DNA of 5,415 nucleotides. It comes from Nanobdellota archaeon. GTDB lineage: Archaea; Nanobdellota; Nanobdellia; SCGC-AAA011-G17; GW2011-AR17. The translations under genes were made by a program, and so were the position numbers. Positions 4,243 through 5,415 of the stretch are shown piece by piece. Numbering within the stretch: position 1 is the stretch's first letter; every line of letters starts with the position of its first letter. Location: the NCBI GenBank assembly GCA_016784245.1, contig JADHVA010000049.1, forward strand, positions 1 to 5,415, read 5' to 3'. Below the pieces are notes generated by a model. It searched no databases. It was not told the origin of the DNA and worked only from the letters and a program-made list of their open reading frames with translations.

Positions 4243-5415
4243 ATGGCAAAGTCTAGATCCCAAAATAATGGAAAAGATTGGAAATATGGAATTGATGATG
4301 TAAGAGTTCTTGTTTATCCAGATGCAACAGATTTTGAAGACCTAGATAAATGGAAAAATAATGTTCTAGGTATTTTAAATTCAGCAGAAGTAAGAACTGG
4401 AGTTGTCAATCTTCCTGGATATAGAGGACCTAAACCAGTTATGGCTGTTGAAATAACTAATTTTGAAGATCATCTTAGATTTTATAAACATCTTTTAGGA
4501 AAAAGATCAAAAGTAGGAACTCCTGTAGCATTGAGAGGTGCATTAAATTTAGAGGAATTATTTGAAAGAAGAAATGAAGAGGAAGAATATGATGTACTAA
4601 GTTGTGATACTTGTGAAGTTCTTGGAGAAGGATTTACACCAATGCCTGAAGGAACTTTAACTGATTTACAAGAAGAAGTTCAAAAATTAGAACAAAATAA
4701 TATTAGATTACGAAGTAATAATGATCAATTAGGTAAACACAATGACAAATTAACTATAGCAAATAGAGAACATAAAGTTGAAAAAGTTTACTTGAAAAAA
4801 AGAATTAATGATTTATCAAAACTTGTAAGTGATGAAGAAACATTAAGAAATGAAAGAGATCAATATTTAGAAAGAGCAAAAAGTATTGATATTAATTTAA
4901 GATTAGCACAAGAACCTTTACTTAGAGAATTAGGTTTAGTTGAAAGAATTTCTAGAAGAATGGATTCTGTAACTGAATTATTAGATGGTAGAAACTTAGA
5001 TGAATTAAGAAATGATATTGAAGATGGAGAAGAAACTTATATTTCTAATAAACATGATATTGAAGTTAGATTAATTCAAAATATAGAAATGATAGCTGCT
5101 ACTGGAATTGAATCCATGGAAGGTTATCAAGAAATTAATAGAAAGGTTGAAACTGCTAGAAAAACAATTGAATATGTAAATAGTTTAGCTGAAATTTTTG
5201 ATAAAGATGGTAAGGTTATTAATGAAAGTAAATTTAGAGAAACATTTAGAGGAATGCCTTTAGCATTAGCAAATTTAGCATATAGTACATTCCAAACTGG
5301 AAAAGAAGAATTAAGTGAAGCTGAAGCAGCAATACAAGATTTAGAAAAAATAGAAAATAGATTTGAAAGAACAAAAGCATTAAGTGAACAAATAAAAGAA
5401 ACAAGAAGAGAATAT
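4243..5415 (+). CDS. Unrecognised coiled-coil protein with an N-terminal alpha/beta domain (runs off right edge)
   Basis: The frame is open from an ATG at 4243 through 391 codons to the window edge, with no stop seen. I do not recognise the family. Residues 1-115 look globular, with probable strands at DVRVLVYP (19-26) and PVMAVEI (65-71), helices near 30-46 and 75-88, and a GYRGPKP loop (59-65). An acidic stretch (109-116, mostly E) leads to a single C-x-x-C pair (C121, C124) and a Pro/Gly linker ending near 138. From about 140 to the edge the chain is mostly charged helix with heptad-like leucines (LQEEVQKLEQNNIRL at 142-156). Breaks occur near 223-233 (QEPLLRELGLV) and 336-351. There is no signal peptide or membrane span, so it is probably cytoplasmic. 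The start is supported by a TATA box at leaderless distance. Base use matches its neighbours. A structural, cytoskeletal or SMC-like role is possible but unproven. Confidence 0.9.
   Translation, partial: MAKSRSQNNGKDWKYGIDDVRVLVYPDATDFEDLDKWKNNVLGILNSAEVRTGVVNLPGYRGPKPVMAVEITNFEDHLRFYKHLLGKRSKVGTPVALRGALNLEELFERRNEEEEYDVLSCDTCEVLGEGFTPMPEGTLTDLQEEVQKLEQNNIRLRSNNDQLGKHNDKLTIANREHKVEKVYLKKRINDLSKLVSDEETLRNERDQYLERAKSIDINLRLAQEPLLRELGLVERISRRMDSVTELLDGRNLDELRNDIEDGEETYISNKHDIEVRLIQNIEMIAATGIESMEGYQEINRKVETARKTIEYVNSLAEIFDKDGKVINESKFRETFRGMPLALANLAYSTFQTGKEELSEAEAAIQDLEKIENRFERTKALSEQIKETRREY

Noticed and set aside
1..5415. Defence system, CRISPR array, insertion sequence, phage or other mobile element
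   Set aside because: No regularly spaced repeats, terminal inverted repeats, transposase, integrase or nuclease-defence motifs were seen. The complete genes are housekeeping and base use is even.

Overview
The window reads as a piece of a small, AT-rich archaeal chromosome (GC about 30% or lower by eye; AGA for most arginines, TTA for most leucines). The archaeal assignment rests on an archaeal class I CCA-adding enzyme, a 20S proteasome beta subunit and an aCPSF1/FttA-type KH-beta-CASP ribonuclease, together with TATA-box promoters, apparent leaderless starts and GGTG-type ribosome binding sites. The divergent sequences, compact spacing and low GC suggest a DPANN lineage (Woesearchaeota/Pacearchaeota-like). 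That placement is an inference, not a demonstrated fact.

Layout. Bases 1-217 on the minus strand hold the N-terminus of a membrane protein, probably a major facilitator superfamily (MFS) transporter, which runs off the left edge. Bases 218-290 form a compact divergent promoter region. On the plus strand come cca (291-1502), psmB (1596-2231) and the aCPSF1/FttA gene (2278-4179), all in one direction with gaps of 93 and 46 bases. A new TATA box at 4212-4219 then drives a gene starting at 4243. It stays open to the right edge (391 codons seen) and encodes an acidic coiled-coil protein that I do not recognise.

How the genes work together. The cca product builds or repairs the CCA end of tRNA. 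FttA cuts nascent transcripts at U-rich tracts to end transcription and make mRNA 3' ends. The proteasome beta subunit supplies the proteolytic site of the 20S core. The psmB-aCPSF1 pairing is a known conserved archaeal neighbourhood, so this is mainly a housekeeping RNA 3'-end/protein turnover cluster. It is not a defence or mobile island.

The window shows a consistent initiation pattern. The three genes that follow their own promoter (the transporter, cca and the coiled-coil gene) have a TATA box centred 26-28 bases before the ATG and no Shine-Dalgarno sequence, as expected for leaderless mRNAs. The two internal genes (psmB and fttA) have GGTG-type sites 8-10 bases before the ATG. The least explained items are the coiled-coil protein after fttA and the competing hairpins between cca and psmB. 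I see no tRNA, rRNA, CRISPR array, insertion sequence or phage gene.
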